The translations under genes and the position numbers were made by a program. A stretch of DNA of 64,000 nucleotides from an uncultured Roseiflexaceae bacterium (GTDB lineage Bacteria; Chloroflexota; Chloroflexia; Chloroflexales; Roseiflexaceae), in contig CALKHR010000194.1 of assembly GCA_937988885.1 (NCBI GenBank), positions 1-64,000 of the forward strand. The letters run 5' to 3'. Numbering within the stretch: position 1 is the stretch's first letter; every line of letters starts with the position of its first letter. A model generated the notes under the pieces. That model was not told the origin of the DNA. It was given only the letters and a program-made list of their open reading frames with translations, and searched no databases. Positions 43,641-51,216 of the stretch are shown one piece after another.

Positions 43641-44743
43641 TTTACACCATCAGCGTCGGCGGCGGCTGTAGCAGCCTTCGCCTGGGCCTCCTCGGCCTCG
43701 ACGCGCTCGAGGATGGCGTTCATGCGATCCTCATCGAGGCGCACCTCGGTGAACGGCTGGCGGCGCATGCGGTGCGGCAGTGCCAATTCAGCGGCCAACC
43801 GAATATCCTCAGTGGTGAGGTGTGTGCGGTTGGACCACGCTGCATGCGTGCGAGCAGTCTCGAGAATAGCGAGGTCAGCACGGTGGCCATCGACACCAAG
43901 CTCCAAGGCCAGTGCGGCAACCATCGCCATATCGCCCCGCGAGATCTGCACGGCTGGCAGCAATGCTTGGGCTGTGAGGATGCGTTGCGCAAGCGCCTGC
44001 TCTTCATCCTGCCATTTCGCGACAAACCCATCTGGATCGGCTTCGTAGGCCATACGGCGCTCGATCACCTCGACGCGCCCATTGACATCGGTGATGCCCG
44101 CGATCTCAACGACAAGACCGAAACGGTCCAACAACTGAGGTCGCAACTCACCTTCTTCGGGGTTCATCGTACCGACAAGGATAAACCGAGCCGGATGCGA
44201 AACGCTGATGCCTTCGCGCTCGACGGTGTTGACACCCATCGCGGCTGCGTCGAGCAGCACATCGACGAGGTGATCGTCGAGCAAGTTAGCTTCGTCTACA
44301 TACAACATGCCACGGTTGGCCTGTGCCAACAAGCCTGGCTCAAATCGACGTTGACCTTCAGTCAATGCATGCTCGAGGTCCAACGAGCCAACCACACGGT
44401 CTTCCGATGCCGCAACCGGCAACTCGACCAATGGAGTAGGGCGGAGAACTACGGGCAATTTTTCCCCGGCACGAAAACGCGCTCGGACAGCTTCCGACAT
44501 CAATGCTGGATTCGTTGGAGAACTGTTGTAGGGATCATCGGCCACAACTTCGATTTTCGGTAACAACCGCGCCAAGCCGCGCACAGCGGTTGATTTCGCT
44601 GTGCCCTTCTCTCCTCGGATCAGCACACCTCCAATACGGGGGTTGATCGCATTGAGGATCAGCGCACGCTTGAGGCGCGGTTGGCCTACGAGCGCGCTAA
44701 ATGGATAGATAGGTCGGGCGTCCGTCATCGTCGTTACTTTCAT
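43625..44743 (-). CDS. chlD: ChlI-like AAA+ chelatase subunit (zero frame of a frameshifted chlD gene)
   Basis: The 372-residue frame is an AAA+ ATPase of the ChlI/BchI/CobS group: FSALVGQPRLKRAL, Walker A RGEKGTAKST, Walker B MLYVDEANLLDDH, NTVEREGISVSHPARF, VGTMNPEEGELRPQLLDRFGL in pieces. It ends ADADGVKKKSQ just past a slippery A AAA AAG. The short product can serve as an I/CobS-like motor and the long -1 product as D/CobT-like subunit of a Mg or Co chelatase. ATG at 44743; an ATG at 44728 is possible. Transcribed after the PhoU-like gene, possibly from its own promoter. Confidence 0.92.
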   Translation of the reverse strand: MKVTTMTDARPIYPFSALVGQPRLKRALILNAINPRIGGVLIRGEKGTAKSTAVRGLARLLPKIEVVADDPYNSSPTNPALMSEAVRARFRAGEKLPVVLRPTPLVELPVAASEDRVVGSLDLEHALTEGQRRFEPGLLAQANRGMLYVDEANLLDDHLVDVLLDAAAMGVNTVEREGISVSHPARFILVGTMNPEEGELRPQLLDRFGLVVEIAGITDVNGRVEVIERRMAYEADPDGFVAKWQDEEQALAQRILTAQALLPAVQISRGDMAMVAALALELGVDGHRADLAILETARTHAAWSNRTHLTTEDIRLAAELALPHRMRRQPFTEVRLDEDRMNAILERVEAEEAQAKAATAAADADGVKKKSQ

Positions 44744-44748
44744 GCACC

Positions 44749-44777
44749 AAAAGACCCCCAACCGCCCAGGCAGTCGG
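44749..44777 (-). terminator. Terminator-like hairpin directly before chlD
   Basis: On the minus strand CCGACTGC (44777-44770) pairs with GCGGTTGG (44765-44758) around a CTGG loop, then GGG and TCTTTT follow. It lies only about 6 nt before the start codon, so it looks like an expression platform (attenuator) rather than an end-of-operon terminator. Confidence 0.5.
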
Positions 44778-44890
44778 AGGCGATCGCAACATTGCTCTGC
44801 GCCAATGGGGAGATATGTGTGGAAACCGACACCGACACGAGCACCTAACGTCAACAAATGAAGCTTCCGATATTGCCTCGGATGAATGCC

Positions 44891-44919
44891 ATTGTCGCAT
44901 AAAGGCGCGTAAAAGTCAA
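44891..44919 (-). promoter_or_regulatory. Promoter of chlD
   Basis: On the minus strand TTGACT (44919-44914), a 17-bp spacer and GACAAT (44896-44891) are a fair promoter. A start near 44884 would give a leader of about 140 nt before the ATG at 44743, enough for a structured RNA. Confidence 0.55.
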
Positions 44920-44995
44920 ATCGACTTTAAAATAGCATAAGAGCCACCTCCAGCGCCTCACGAGGCCACGAGGCCAAGCTGACGCTATCCTCATT

Positions 44996-45655
44996 TTACG
45001 CATTCAGATGCTCTATCGAGCTTGTGGCGATGAAGATGACGCGCTCGGCGATATTGGTGGTTCGGTCGGCGAGGCGCTCTAATGTGTGGACAACATCGAG
45101 CAAATAAATGGCACAATCGAGTTGAAGCGGATTAGTACGAGCAACCTGCATAAGTTCGGCCACCACGGCATCCTCAAGTTGATCGACCTGCTCATCTTCG
45201 CTCGCCAGCGACCGAGCCAGCGTCACATCGAGCCGCACAAACGCATCGAGTGAGGTGTGCAACATGCCCTGCGCCAAACTGCCCATGCGGAAGATCGCGG
45301 CTGGCGGCTCAATAAGCATCGGGGCACGCAAACAGCGCTCTACTCGTTTGGCGATCCCTTTGGTATAATCGCCAGCGCGTTCGAGCTCCGCCGCGATGGC
45401 GATGGTGGCGTTGAGCGTGCGCAGATCGATCGCGAGAACGGGCTGTTGAGTCGCCAAAAGATCAAGCACTGCCTCTTCGATAGAGAGATGGGCAATATCG
45501 ATATCGCGATCGCCTGTGATGACACGACGCGCCAAATCGACATCCCAGTGTCTGAGCGCCTGCATCGAGTCGGCGAGCGCGTGTTCGACACGGCTGCCAA
45601 GGCGTAATAGATCGTCGTGCACAACTTTGAGTTGTCGCAAATACCGTTCGCGCAT
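44996..45655 (-). CDS. PhoU-like protein
   Basis: PhoU-family proteins bind metal clusters and help control phosphate transport and signalling. The 219-residue all-helical protein has two PhoU repeats, with the metal-binding patterns ELERAGDYTKGIAKR and TLERLADRTTNIAERV. The start has AAGGGGG upstream. No pst genes or PhoR are nearby, so its partner is elsewhere. The next gene downstream on the same strand is the chelatase, about 250 bp on. Confidence 0.93.
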   Translation of the reverse strand: MRERYLRQLKVVHDDLLRLGSRVEHALADSMQALRHWDVDLARRVITGDRDIDIAHLSIEEAVLDLLATQQPVLAIDLRTLNATIAIAAELERAGDYTKGIAKRVERCLRAPMLIEPPAAIFRMGSLAQGMLHTSLDAFVRLDVTLARSLASEDEQVDQLEDAVVAELMQVARTNPLQLDCAIYLLDVVHTLERLADRTTNIAERVIFIATSSIEHLNA

Positions 45656-45811
45656 ATGTTTTGCCCCCTTCAGAAGAGACTCAAAAGAGCGTCTGTGCTT
45701 GTCTCACTGAACCGCACGAGCTTCATAAGAATAGCATGCTATGTGTAAACCACACTGCTCACACTAGCGTAATGGGTCTTTATTAACAGCATGTAAAGAA
45801 AGGATGAGAAT

Positions 45812-45829
45812 CTCGCCATTCGTGGCGAG
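45812..45829. other. UUCG-tetraloop hairpin upstream of lepA
   Basis: CTCGCCA (45812-45818) and TGGCGAG (45823-45829) form a perfect 7-bp stem closed by TTCG. It lies just upstream of the lepA promoter candidate, so it may be the end of an opposing or previous transcript. There is no U-tract. Confidence 0.45.
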
Positions 45830-45833
45830 TGCT

Positions 45834-45862
45834 TTGCGCTTCATGGCCCTTACTGCTATACT
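45834..45862 (+). promoter_or_regulatory. Promoter of lepA
   Basis: TTGCGC (45834-45839), a 17-bp spacer and TATACT (45857-45862) give a moderate promoter; the start would be near 45869, about 50 nt before the lepA ATG. Confidence 0.5.
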
Positions 45863-45919
45863 GCACATGCGTTTTATGCCCATACGCTCCATAGTTCCAT
45901 CGCTTGAACAGGACGATAC

Positions 45920-47728
45920 ATGCAAGATCAAAGCCGTATTCGTAATTTTAGTATTATTGCCCATATCGACCATGGGAAAACAACGCTTTCAGATCGGTTG
46001 CTTGAATTGACCAATACGATCTCGGCACGCGAGCGGCGCGAACAGTTGCTCGACGGTATGGATCTGGAGCGCGAAAAAGGTATCACCATTAAGGCCAAGG
46101 CCGTGCGCATGGAGTATCAGGCGCAGGATGGTCTTACTTATGCTTTAAACCTATTGGATACGCCAGGCCACGTCGATTTTAGCTATGAGGTCGGTCGCGC
46201 ATTGGCCGCTTGCGAAGGCGCCATTTTGGTGGTCGATGCCGCTCAGGGTATCGAGGCCCAAACGCTTGCGAATGTCTATTTAGCGATGGAACACGACCTT
46301 ACGCTGATCCCGGTGGTCAATAAGATCGACCTGCCCGGCGCGCAGCCCGAACACGTCGCCGAGGAGATCGAGCAGGTGCTGGGTCTGCCCGCTGAAGAGG
46401 TGCTGCACGCATCCGCCAAAGTTGGCCTGGGCATGACCGACATCCTTGAGGCGATCGTGCAGCGCATCCCGCCACCCAAGGGCGATGCGGATAAGCCGTT
46501 GCGCGCGCTGATCTTCGACTCGCACTACGACCCGTACAAGGGTGTGATCGCTTACATCCGCGTGATGGATGGTGTGTTGACCTCTGGGTCGCGCATTCGG
46601 CTGCTCGGCACCGAGATCGAGGCCGAAATGCTCGAACTTGGTGTGTTCCGCCCGGGCATGACGCCGCGCGATTCGCTGGGGCCGGGCGAGGTGGGCTATG
46701 TGGCGACGGGCTTGAAGGATGTGAGCCAATGCCAGGTCGGCGATACGATCACGCTGGCGAATGCCCCAGCCGAAGAACCGCTCGAAGGCTATCGCCCCGC
46801 CAAGCCGATGGTGTTCGCCGGTCTCTATCCGGTCGAATCGAACGCCTACACCGACCTGCGCGAAGCGCTCGAGAAGTTGAAACTGAACGATGCGGCGCTC
46901 TCGTTCGAGCCAGAAAGCTCGGCGGCCCTCGGCTTCGGCTTCCGCTGCGGCTTCCTGGGCCTGCTGCACATGGAGATTGTGCGCGAGCGGCTCGAACGCG
47001 AGTACGGCTTGGATCTGCTGATCACCGCGCCGAGCGTGGAGTATCTGGTGTTGCGCACCGATGGCGAGATCGTTGAGGTCGATAATCCCTCCGACATGCC
47101 CGAAACTGGCTTGATCTCCAGCATCGAGGAGCCAGTGATGCAGATCTCGATCCTGGTGCCGACGCGCTACATCGGCACGATTATGGATCTGGTCACGAAC
47201 AAGCGCGGCGTGTTTGAGACGATGGAATATCTCGATCCGCAACGTGTGGCGCTCAAGTACCGCATCCCGCTAGCCGAGATCGTGATCGACTTCTACGATC
47301 AACTGAAATCGCGCACGCAGGGCTACGCCTCGCTCGACTATTCGCTGGCCGGCTACCAAGAGGCCGATCTGGTCAAGCTCGATATTCTCGTCAACGGTCA
47401 GCCCGTCGATGCGCTTTCGCTGGTCGTTCACCGCGACTTCGCCTACGCCAATGGGCGCGCGCTGGTCGAGAAGTTGCGCAAGTTGATCCCTCGCCAAAAC
47501 TTCGAGGTGCCGATCCAAGCGGCTATCGGCAGCAAAGTCATCGCCCGCGAGACGATCCGCGCATTGCGGAAGGATGTGTTGGCGAAGTGCTACGGTGGCG
47601 ACGTCACCCGCAAGCGCAAACTGCTCGAAAAGCAAAAAGAGGGCAAGAAGCGCATGAAGATGGTCGGCAACGTCGAAATCCCTCAGGAAGCGTTTATGGC
47701 GGTGCTCTCACTGAATAGTGAGGAATAG
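45920..47728 (+). CDS. lepA: Elongation factor 4 (LepA)
   Basis: LepA is a ribosomal GTPase that acts in initiation and back-translocation. The 602-residue protein is full length: G1 IIAHIDHGKTTLSDRLL in pieces, G2 EREKGITIKA, G3 DTPGHVDF, G4 NKIDLP, G5 SAKVG, then domains II, III and V-like, and the unique C-terminal domain with GDVTRKRKLLEKQKEGKKRMK in pieces. The ATG at 45920 follows AGGAC. A parvulin lipoprotein gene follows 39 bp later. Confidence 0.97.
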   Translation: MQDQSRIRNFSIIAHIDHGKTTLSDRLLELTNTISARERREQLLDGMDLEREKGITIKAKAVRMEYQAQDGLTYALNLLDTPGHVDFSYEVGRALAACEGAILVVDAAQGIEAQTLANVYLAMEHDLTLIPVVNKIDLPGAQPEHVAEEIEQVLGLPAEEVLHASAKVGLGMTDILEAIVQRIPPPKGDADKPLRALIFDSHYDPYKGVIAYIRVMDGVLTSGSRIRLLGTEIEAEMLELGVFRPGMTPRDSLGPGEVGYVATGLKDVSQCQVGDTITLANAPAEEPLEGYRPAKPMVFAGLYPVESNAYTDLREALEKLKLNDAALSFEPESSAALGFGFRCGFLGLLHMEIVRERLEREYGLDLLITAPSVEYLVLRTDGEIVEVDNPSDMPETGLISSIEEPVMQISILVPTRYIGTIMDLVTNKRGVFETMEYLDPQRVALKYRIPLAEIVIDFYDQLKSRTQGYASLDYSLAGYQEADLVKLDILVNGQPVDALSLVVHRDFAYANGRALVEKLRKLIPRQNFEVPIQAAIGSKVIARETIRALRKDVLAKCYGGDVTRKRKLLEKQKEGKKRMKMVGNVEIPQEAFMAVLSLNSEE

Positions 47729-47767
47729 AGATCTAGCGGTTGATCACCTTCAGATCAAGGAGCCGAT

Positions 47768-48733
47768 GTGAAACACATACGATGGTTTTTTTTGCTCGTC
47801 GCAACGCTGGTGTTGGTGAATTGCACGAATACGATGACAAGCCCAACGGTAGCGCGTGTCGATAACATTGTGCTGACACGGCAGGATCTTGATCGGCGGG
47901 TTGCCATCGCTCAATCCTACAACAACACCGGTACGCCACCAACCCCTGAACAGACCAAGCAGTTCGAAAACTCGATCATTCAGTCGTTCATTCAGCAGCA
48001 TATGCTGATGTATTTGGCGAAGGAGCGCGGCATCGAGATCAGTGAGGAGGAGATCAACACGCTGATCGAGCAGTTGCGGATGTCGATCAACAACTCGGGC
48101 AGCATCAGCTTCAACGACGCTATTCGCAGCCAGTTGGCGATGGAGGGCGAGAATTCGTCGGAGTTCCGCCAGTTCGTCGCCTCAATGCTCGCCCGCGACA
48201 AGCTCACGGAGACGATGATCGCCACCGATACGGTGCGCCTGGAACTCGAGTCTACCTTGATGGAGCAGGCGTTGGCGCCAGTGCTGAACATCTTCACGTA
48301 TCACATTTTAGTGGCCGATGAAGCTCAGGCGGTTGAAATCATCGATCAACTCAATCAAGGGGCATCCTTCGAAGATCTCGCCCGCGAATATTCGGAAGAT
48401 CCCGGCTCGGGGGCGAATGGCGGCGAGCTTGGCTGGATACAACAGGGCCAGACGGTGCCAGAGTTCGAGCAGGCTGCCTTCGCATTGGAGCCAGGCCAAT
48501 ACACGCAGACACCCGTGCAAAGCCAATTTGGCTACCATATTATTAAGGTGACGGAGCGCGAGGAGCGCCCCTCGATGACCGAGAATGAAGCGCAGCAATT
48601 CGTCAACATGCAGATCGAGCAAGAGTTGATGCAACGCCGCAGTCAAGCCTTGCAAGAACTGCTGATCGCCGAGCAGCAGAAGGCCGAGCAGGAGAATCGG
48701 ATCGTTCAGCCCGCTCAGGAATCCGCACCTTAA
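47768..48733 (+). CDS. Parvulin-type peptidyl-prolyl isomerase lipoprotein (PrsA/SurA-like)
   Basis: The 321-residue protein has an N-terminal hydrophobic segment ending LVNC, an imperfect lipobox with Asn before Cys19. A SurA/PrsA-like N-domain follows (about 35-170). One parvulin domain (about 172-265) has NIFTYHILVADEAQA, FEDLAREYSEDPGSGANGGELGW in pieces and FGYHIIKVTERE. It probably folds exported proteins outside the membrane. The start is GTG at 47768 with AAGGAG upstream. A terminator follows. Confidence 0.9.
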   Translation: MKHIRWFFLLVATLVLVNCTNTMTSPTVARVDNIVLTRQDLDRRVAIAQSYNNTGTPPTPEQTKQFENSIIQSFIQQHMLMYLAKERGIEISEEEINTLIEQLRMSINNSGSISFNDAIRSQLAMEGENSSEFRQFVASMLARDKLTETMIATDTVRLELESTLMEQALAPVLNIFTYHILVADEAQAVEIIDQLNQGASFEDLAREYSEDPGSGANGGELGWIQQGQTVPEFEQAAFALEPGQYTQTPVQSQFGYHIIKVTEREERPSMTENEAQQFVNMQIEQELMQRRSQALQELLIAEQQKAEQENRIVQPAQESAP

Positions 48734-48757
48734 TCAGCTAAACCGCACTGTTGTGAG

Positions 48758-48793
48758 GGCGAGGTTCTGTGTCTGCAGAGCCTCGCCTTTTTT
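48758..48793 (+). terminator. Intrinsic terminator after the parvulin gene
   Basis: GGCGAGG (48758-48764) with TTCTG pairs to CAGAG and CCTCGCC (48776-48787), followed by TTTTTT. It lies 24 bp after the stop. Confidence 0.88.
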
Positions 48794-48887
48794 ATAGACA
48801 ACGGATATTGAACACGTCCACGCTGCCGCAAGGGAAAACGGTTCTGAGCAAGCGCATAAGCGATCAAACCCCGGTGTCCGAACTTGG

Positions 48888-48893
48888 TATAAT
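48888..48893 (+). promoter_or_regulatory. -10 element of the yabN-mazG gene
   Basis: TTGGTATAAT with TATAAT at 48888-48893 lies 28 bp before the ATG. A -35 is not clear. Confidence 0.5.
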
Positions 48894-48920
48894 GTCGAAA
48901 ATACCATCGAGGAGTTCTGA

Positions 48921-50489
48921 ATGTCATCCATCACCATCCTTGGGCTGGGGCCAGGCGACGCCGCAGATCTCACTCGTGCGGCTTGGGTCGCGCTCGAACA
49001 GGCCGATGTGCTGTACCTGCGCACCGCCCACCACCCAACGGTGGCCGCGCTACCGCCTCACCTGCGGCTACACACCTTCGACTCGCTGTACGATACGGCG
49101 AGCGACTTCGCATCGGTCTACGAGCAAATCGTGAATCAGCTCCTAGAGCGTGCCCAGGCTGGCGAGGATGTGCTCTACGCAGTGCCGGGGCATCCGCTGG
49201 TCGCCGAGGCAACGACGCGCCACGTACTGCACAAAGCGCGCGAGTTGGGCATCGCCGCCAAGGTGATCGCTGGGCTGAGCTTTATCGAGCCCGTCTGCAC
49301 CGCGCTCGGCGTCGATCCGCTCGAACACGGCATGCAACTGATCGACGCGCTCGACCTGATCGCGCCCGATGAGATAAGTACACCAGGCAAGGATGGTGCG
49401 TGGTCGGAGATCCAGGGCCTTGGGCCGTACTTGCCGCCTGTGCACCCGTTCCCCGTGGTGCCAACCAAGCCCGTGCTGCTCTGCCAGATCTACAACCGCA
49501 ACGTCGCCTCGCAGGCCAAGATCACCCTGATGGAGCGCTACCCCGCCGATCATCCCGTGCGAGTGGTGCGCGCGGCGGGTGTGCCTGGCGAGGAGCAGGT
49601 GTGGACGGTGCCGCTCTACGAGCTTGATCACCAAAACGAATTAGATCATCTCAGTTGCGCCTACTTGCCAGCCCTCGAACCGCTGGCCGATCGGCGCGGC
49701 ATCGATGGCCTTGTTGCGGTGTTTAATCGGCTGTTGGGGCCAAAGGGCTGCCCTTGGGACCGCGATCAGACACATCAATCGCTGCGCAGCGCGCTGCTTG
49801 AGGAGACGCACGAGGTGCTCGAAGCGATCGACGCCGGCGATATGGATGCGCTCAGCGAGGAGATGGGCGATCTGCTGGGGAATATCATCGCCCATAGCGA
49901 GATGGCCCGCCAAGCTGGAGATTTCGATCTGGGCAACGTCTTTGAGGGCATCACCAGCAAGCTGATCCGCCGCCACCCGCACATCTTCGGCGAAGCGAGC
50001 GCCAACACTGCTAGCGATGTAAACCGCACGTGGGACGCGATCAAGCAGAGCGAGCGCGAGAGCAAAGGACTGGAGCCACGCGGAGCGCTCGATGGTATTC
50101 CCGTGAGCTTGCCGGCGCTCACCACAGCACAAACGATCACCCGCAAAGCAGCGAAACGCGGCTTCGATTGGCCAGATATTGCAGGGGCATGGGGCAAAGT
50201 CGAGGAAGAACTGGGCGAACTCCGCGAAGCGAGCACCAACTCGCACACGCCCGCCGAGATCGAGGCGGAGTTGGGCGATGTGCTGTTTGCGATCAGTAAC
50301 CTTGCACGTTGGTTAAACGTCGATGCCGAGAGCGCACTACGAGTGACAGCAGCGAAGTTCCGACGACGCTTCGCCAGCATCGAACGGTATGCACAAACGC
50401 AAGGGCTGCAAGTACACGAACTCACCCTCGAACAGCAGCTCGCACAGTGGCACGCTGCCAAACAGGCCGAGCAACAAGCGGAGGTGTGA
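48921..50489 (+). CDS. mazG: YabN-type fusion: tetrapyrrole methylase domain and MazG nucleotide pyrophosphohydrolase
   Basis: The 522-residue protein joins two domains. Residues about 1-225 are a tetrapyrrole (corrin/porphyrin) methylase-like fold (SITILGLGPGDAADLTRAA, VLYAVPGHPLVAE). Residues about 260-515 hold two MazG repeats: LLEETHEVLEAIDAGD, SEEMGDLLGNIIAHSEMAR and WGKVEEELGELREA with AELGDVLFAISNL. MazG removes noncanonical NTPs. This fusion is known in Bacillus as YabN. The ATG has CGAGGAG upstream. The methylase part is of uncertain activity. Confidence 0.94.
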   Translation: MSSITILGLGPGDAADLTRAAWVALEQADVLYLRTAHHPTVAALPPHLRLHTFDSLYDTASDFASVYEQIVNQLLERAQAGEDVLYAVPGHPLVAEATTRHVLHKARELGIAAKVIAGLSFIEPVCTALGVDPLEHGMQLIDALDLIAPDEISTPGKDGAWSEIQGLGPYLPPVHPFPVVPTKPVLLCQIYNRNVASQAKITLMERYPADHPVRVVRAAGVPGEEQVWTVPLYELDHQNELDHLSCAYLPALEPLADRRGIDGLVAVFNRLLGPKGCPWDRDQTHQSLRSALLEETHEVLEAIDAGDMDALSEEMGDLLGNIIAHSEMARQAGDFDLGNVFEGITSKLIRRHPHIFGEASANTASDVNRTWDAIKQSERESKGLEPRGALDGIPVSLPALTTAQTITRKAAKRGFDWPDIAGAWGKVEEELGELREASTNSHTPAEIEAELGDVLFAISNLARWLNVDAESALRVTAAKFRRRFASIERYAQTQGLQVHELTLEQQLAQWHAAKQAEQQAEV

Positions 50490-50520
50490 GAAGTCTGCAC
50501 ATGAACACTGAGGAACTTGT

Positions 50521-50745
50521 ATGCCAGCTCCACCGCTAGAACTACACATTGGCGATATCGTTCAGATGCGCAAACAACACCCGTGTGGCGGCTATACGTG
50601 GCAAATCGTGCGTGTCGGCGCCGAGATCGGCATCCGTTGCCAAACCTGCCAACGAAAGGTGCTACTCCCACGCTCGACATTCGAACGGCGCCTAAAGGCG
50701 TTCCTTGAACATGGAGATGGAACGCTTCCGAACAAGGAAGAGTAA
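50521..50745 (+). CDS. DUF951-family protein
   Basis: The 74-residue protein has the family core: LHIGDIVQMRKQHPCGGYTW in pieces, the IGIRCQTCQRKVLLPRS signature with CxxC and a final charged tail. Function is unknown; the cysteines with the earlier Cys suggest a small zinc-binding fold. The ATG follows GAGGAAC. It starts 31 nt after yabN-mazG, so they may be co-transcribed. Confidence 0.9.
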   Translation: MPAPPLELHIGDIVQMRKQHPCGGYTWQIVRVGAEIGIRCQTCQRKVLLPRSTFERRLKAFLEHGDGTLPNKEE

Positions 50746-50947
50746 CGACATTAAAGACCTGAAAATACACGTTAACAATAGTTAGCACATCTAAGCATTT
50801 GAATGCGAAAATTGTGTGCGTTATTCTTCGTTTGTTCTCATATATCGTGCAATCCTTGCTTTGTTCGAGATAGCATCCTAGGCATATCAACGGCATTTAA
50901 CGATATAATGCACGGCAAAGTTGTGGAATAAGTTATTAAGAAAGGGG

Positions 50948-50977
50948 TTGACTTTAACCTCTTACTAATGATATAGT
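50948..50977 (+). promoter_or_regulatory. Sigma-70 promoter of sigA
   Basis: TTGACT (50948-50953), an 18-bp spacer and TATAGT (50972-50977) form a near-consensus promoter. The start would be about 50983, exactly where a long stem-loop begins. Confidence 0.8.
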
Positions 50978-50981
50978 AACA

Positions 50982-51072
50982 GGGCGAACAAGTGGGGTGC
51001 CAAGCCCGCGTCCCTCTCAGGAGAACGTTCAGGGGCTTAGAGTCGCCGGTACTCGGCCCCATCTTGTTGCCC
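50982..51072 (+). ncRNA. Structured leader RNA of the sigA transcript (three-way junction)
   Basis: From the predicted transcription start, GGGCGAACAAGTGGGG (50982-50997) pairs with CCCCATCTTGTTGCCC (51057-51072), nearly perfectly. Inside, AAGCCC (51002-51007) pairs with GGGCTT (51033-51038) and GAGT (51040-51043) with ACTC (51051-51054), giving a three-way junction. The apical loop of the last arm is CGCCGGT. I do not recognise a known riboswitch class. It may regulate sigA or be a separate small RNA. Confidence 0.5.
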
Positions 51073-51083
51073 AAAAATAAGTA

Positions 51084-51116
51084 TGTAACCAGTGATGGAT
51101 TTCACGAAGGGTTACA
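51084..51116 (+). promoter_or_regulatory. Second hairpin in the sigA leader
   Basis: TGTAACC (51084-51090) pairs with GGTTACA (51110-51116), with GTGA/TCAC inside. It lies 11 bp after the three-way junction and about 100 nt before the ATG, so the leader carries two RNA structures in series. Confidence 0.45.
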
Positions 51117-51216
51117 GGTAAGGAGTATCGGCTTGTCATATCAAGTACTCTCTTCTCTAGAAGTAGGTGCCACAGCCAACTCGCTACCAGAACCTTCGCG
51201 ACAGGAGTGGGCACGC

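Noticed and set aside
44744..44995. Cobalamin riboswitch before chlD
   Set aside because: No B12-box or conserved core was found by eye, only an AGGTGC-like stretch; kept as an unclassified leader.
50982..51072. SRP RNA, 6S RNA or twister ribozyme
   Set aside because: The conserved SRP apical loop (GGAAGG... AGCAGCC) and 6S central bubble are absent, and twister's fixed loops do not fit despite an AAGCCCG stretch.
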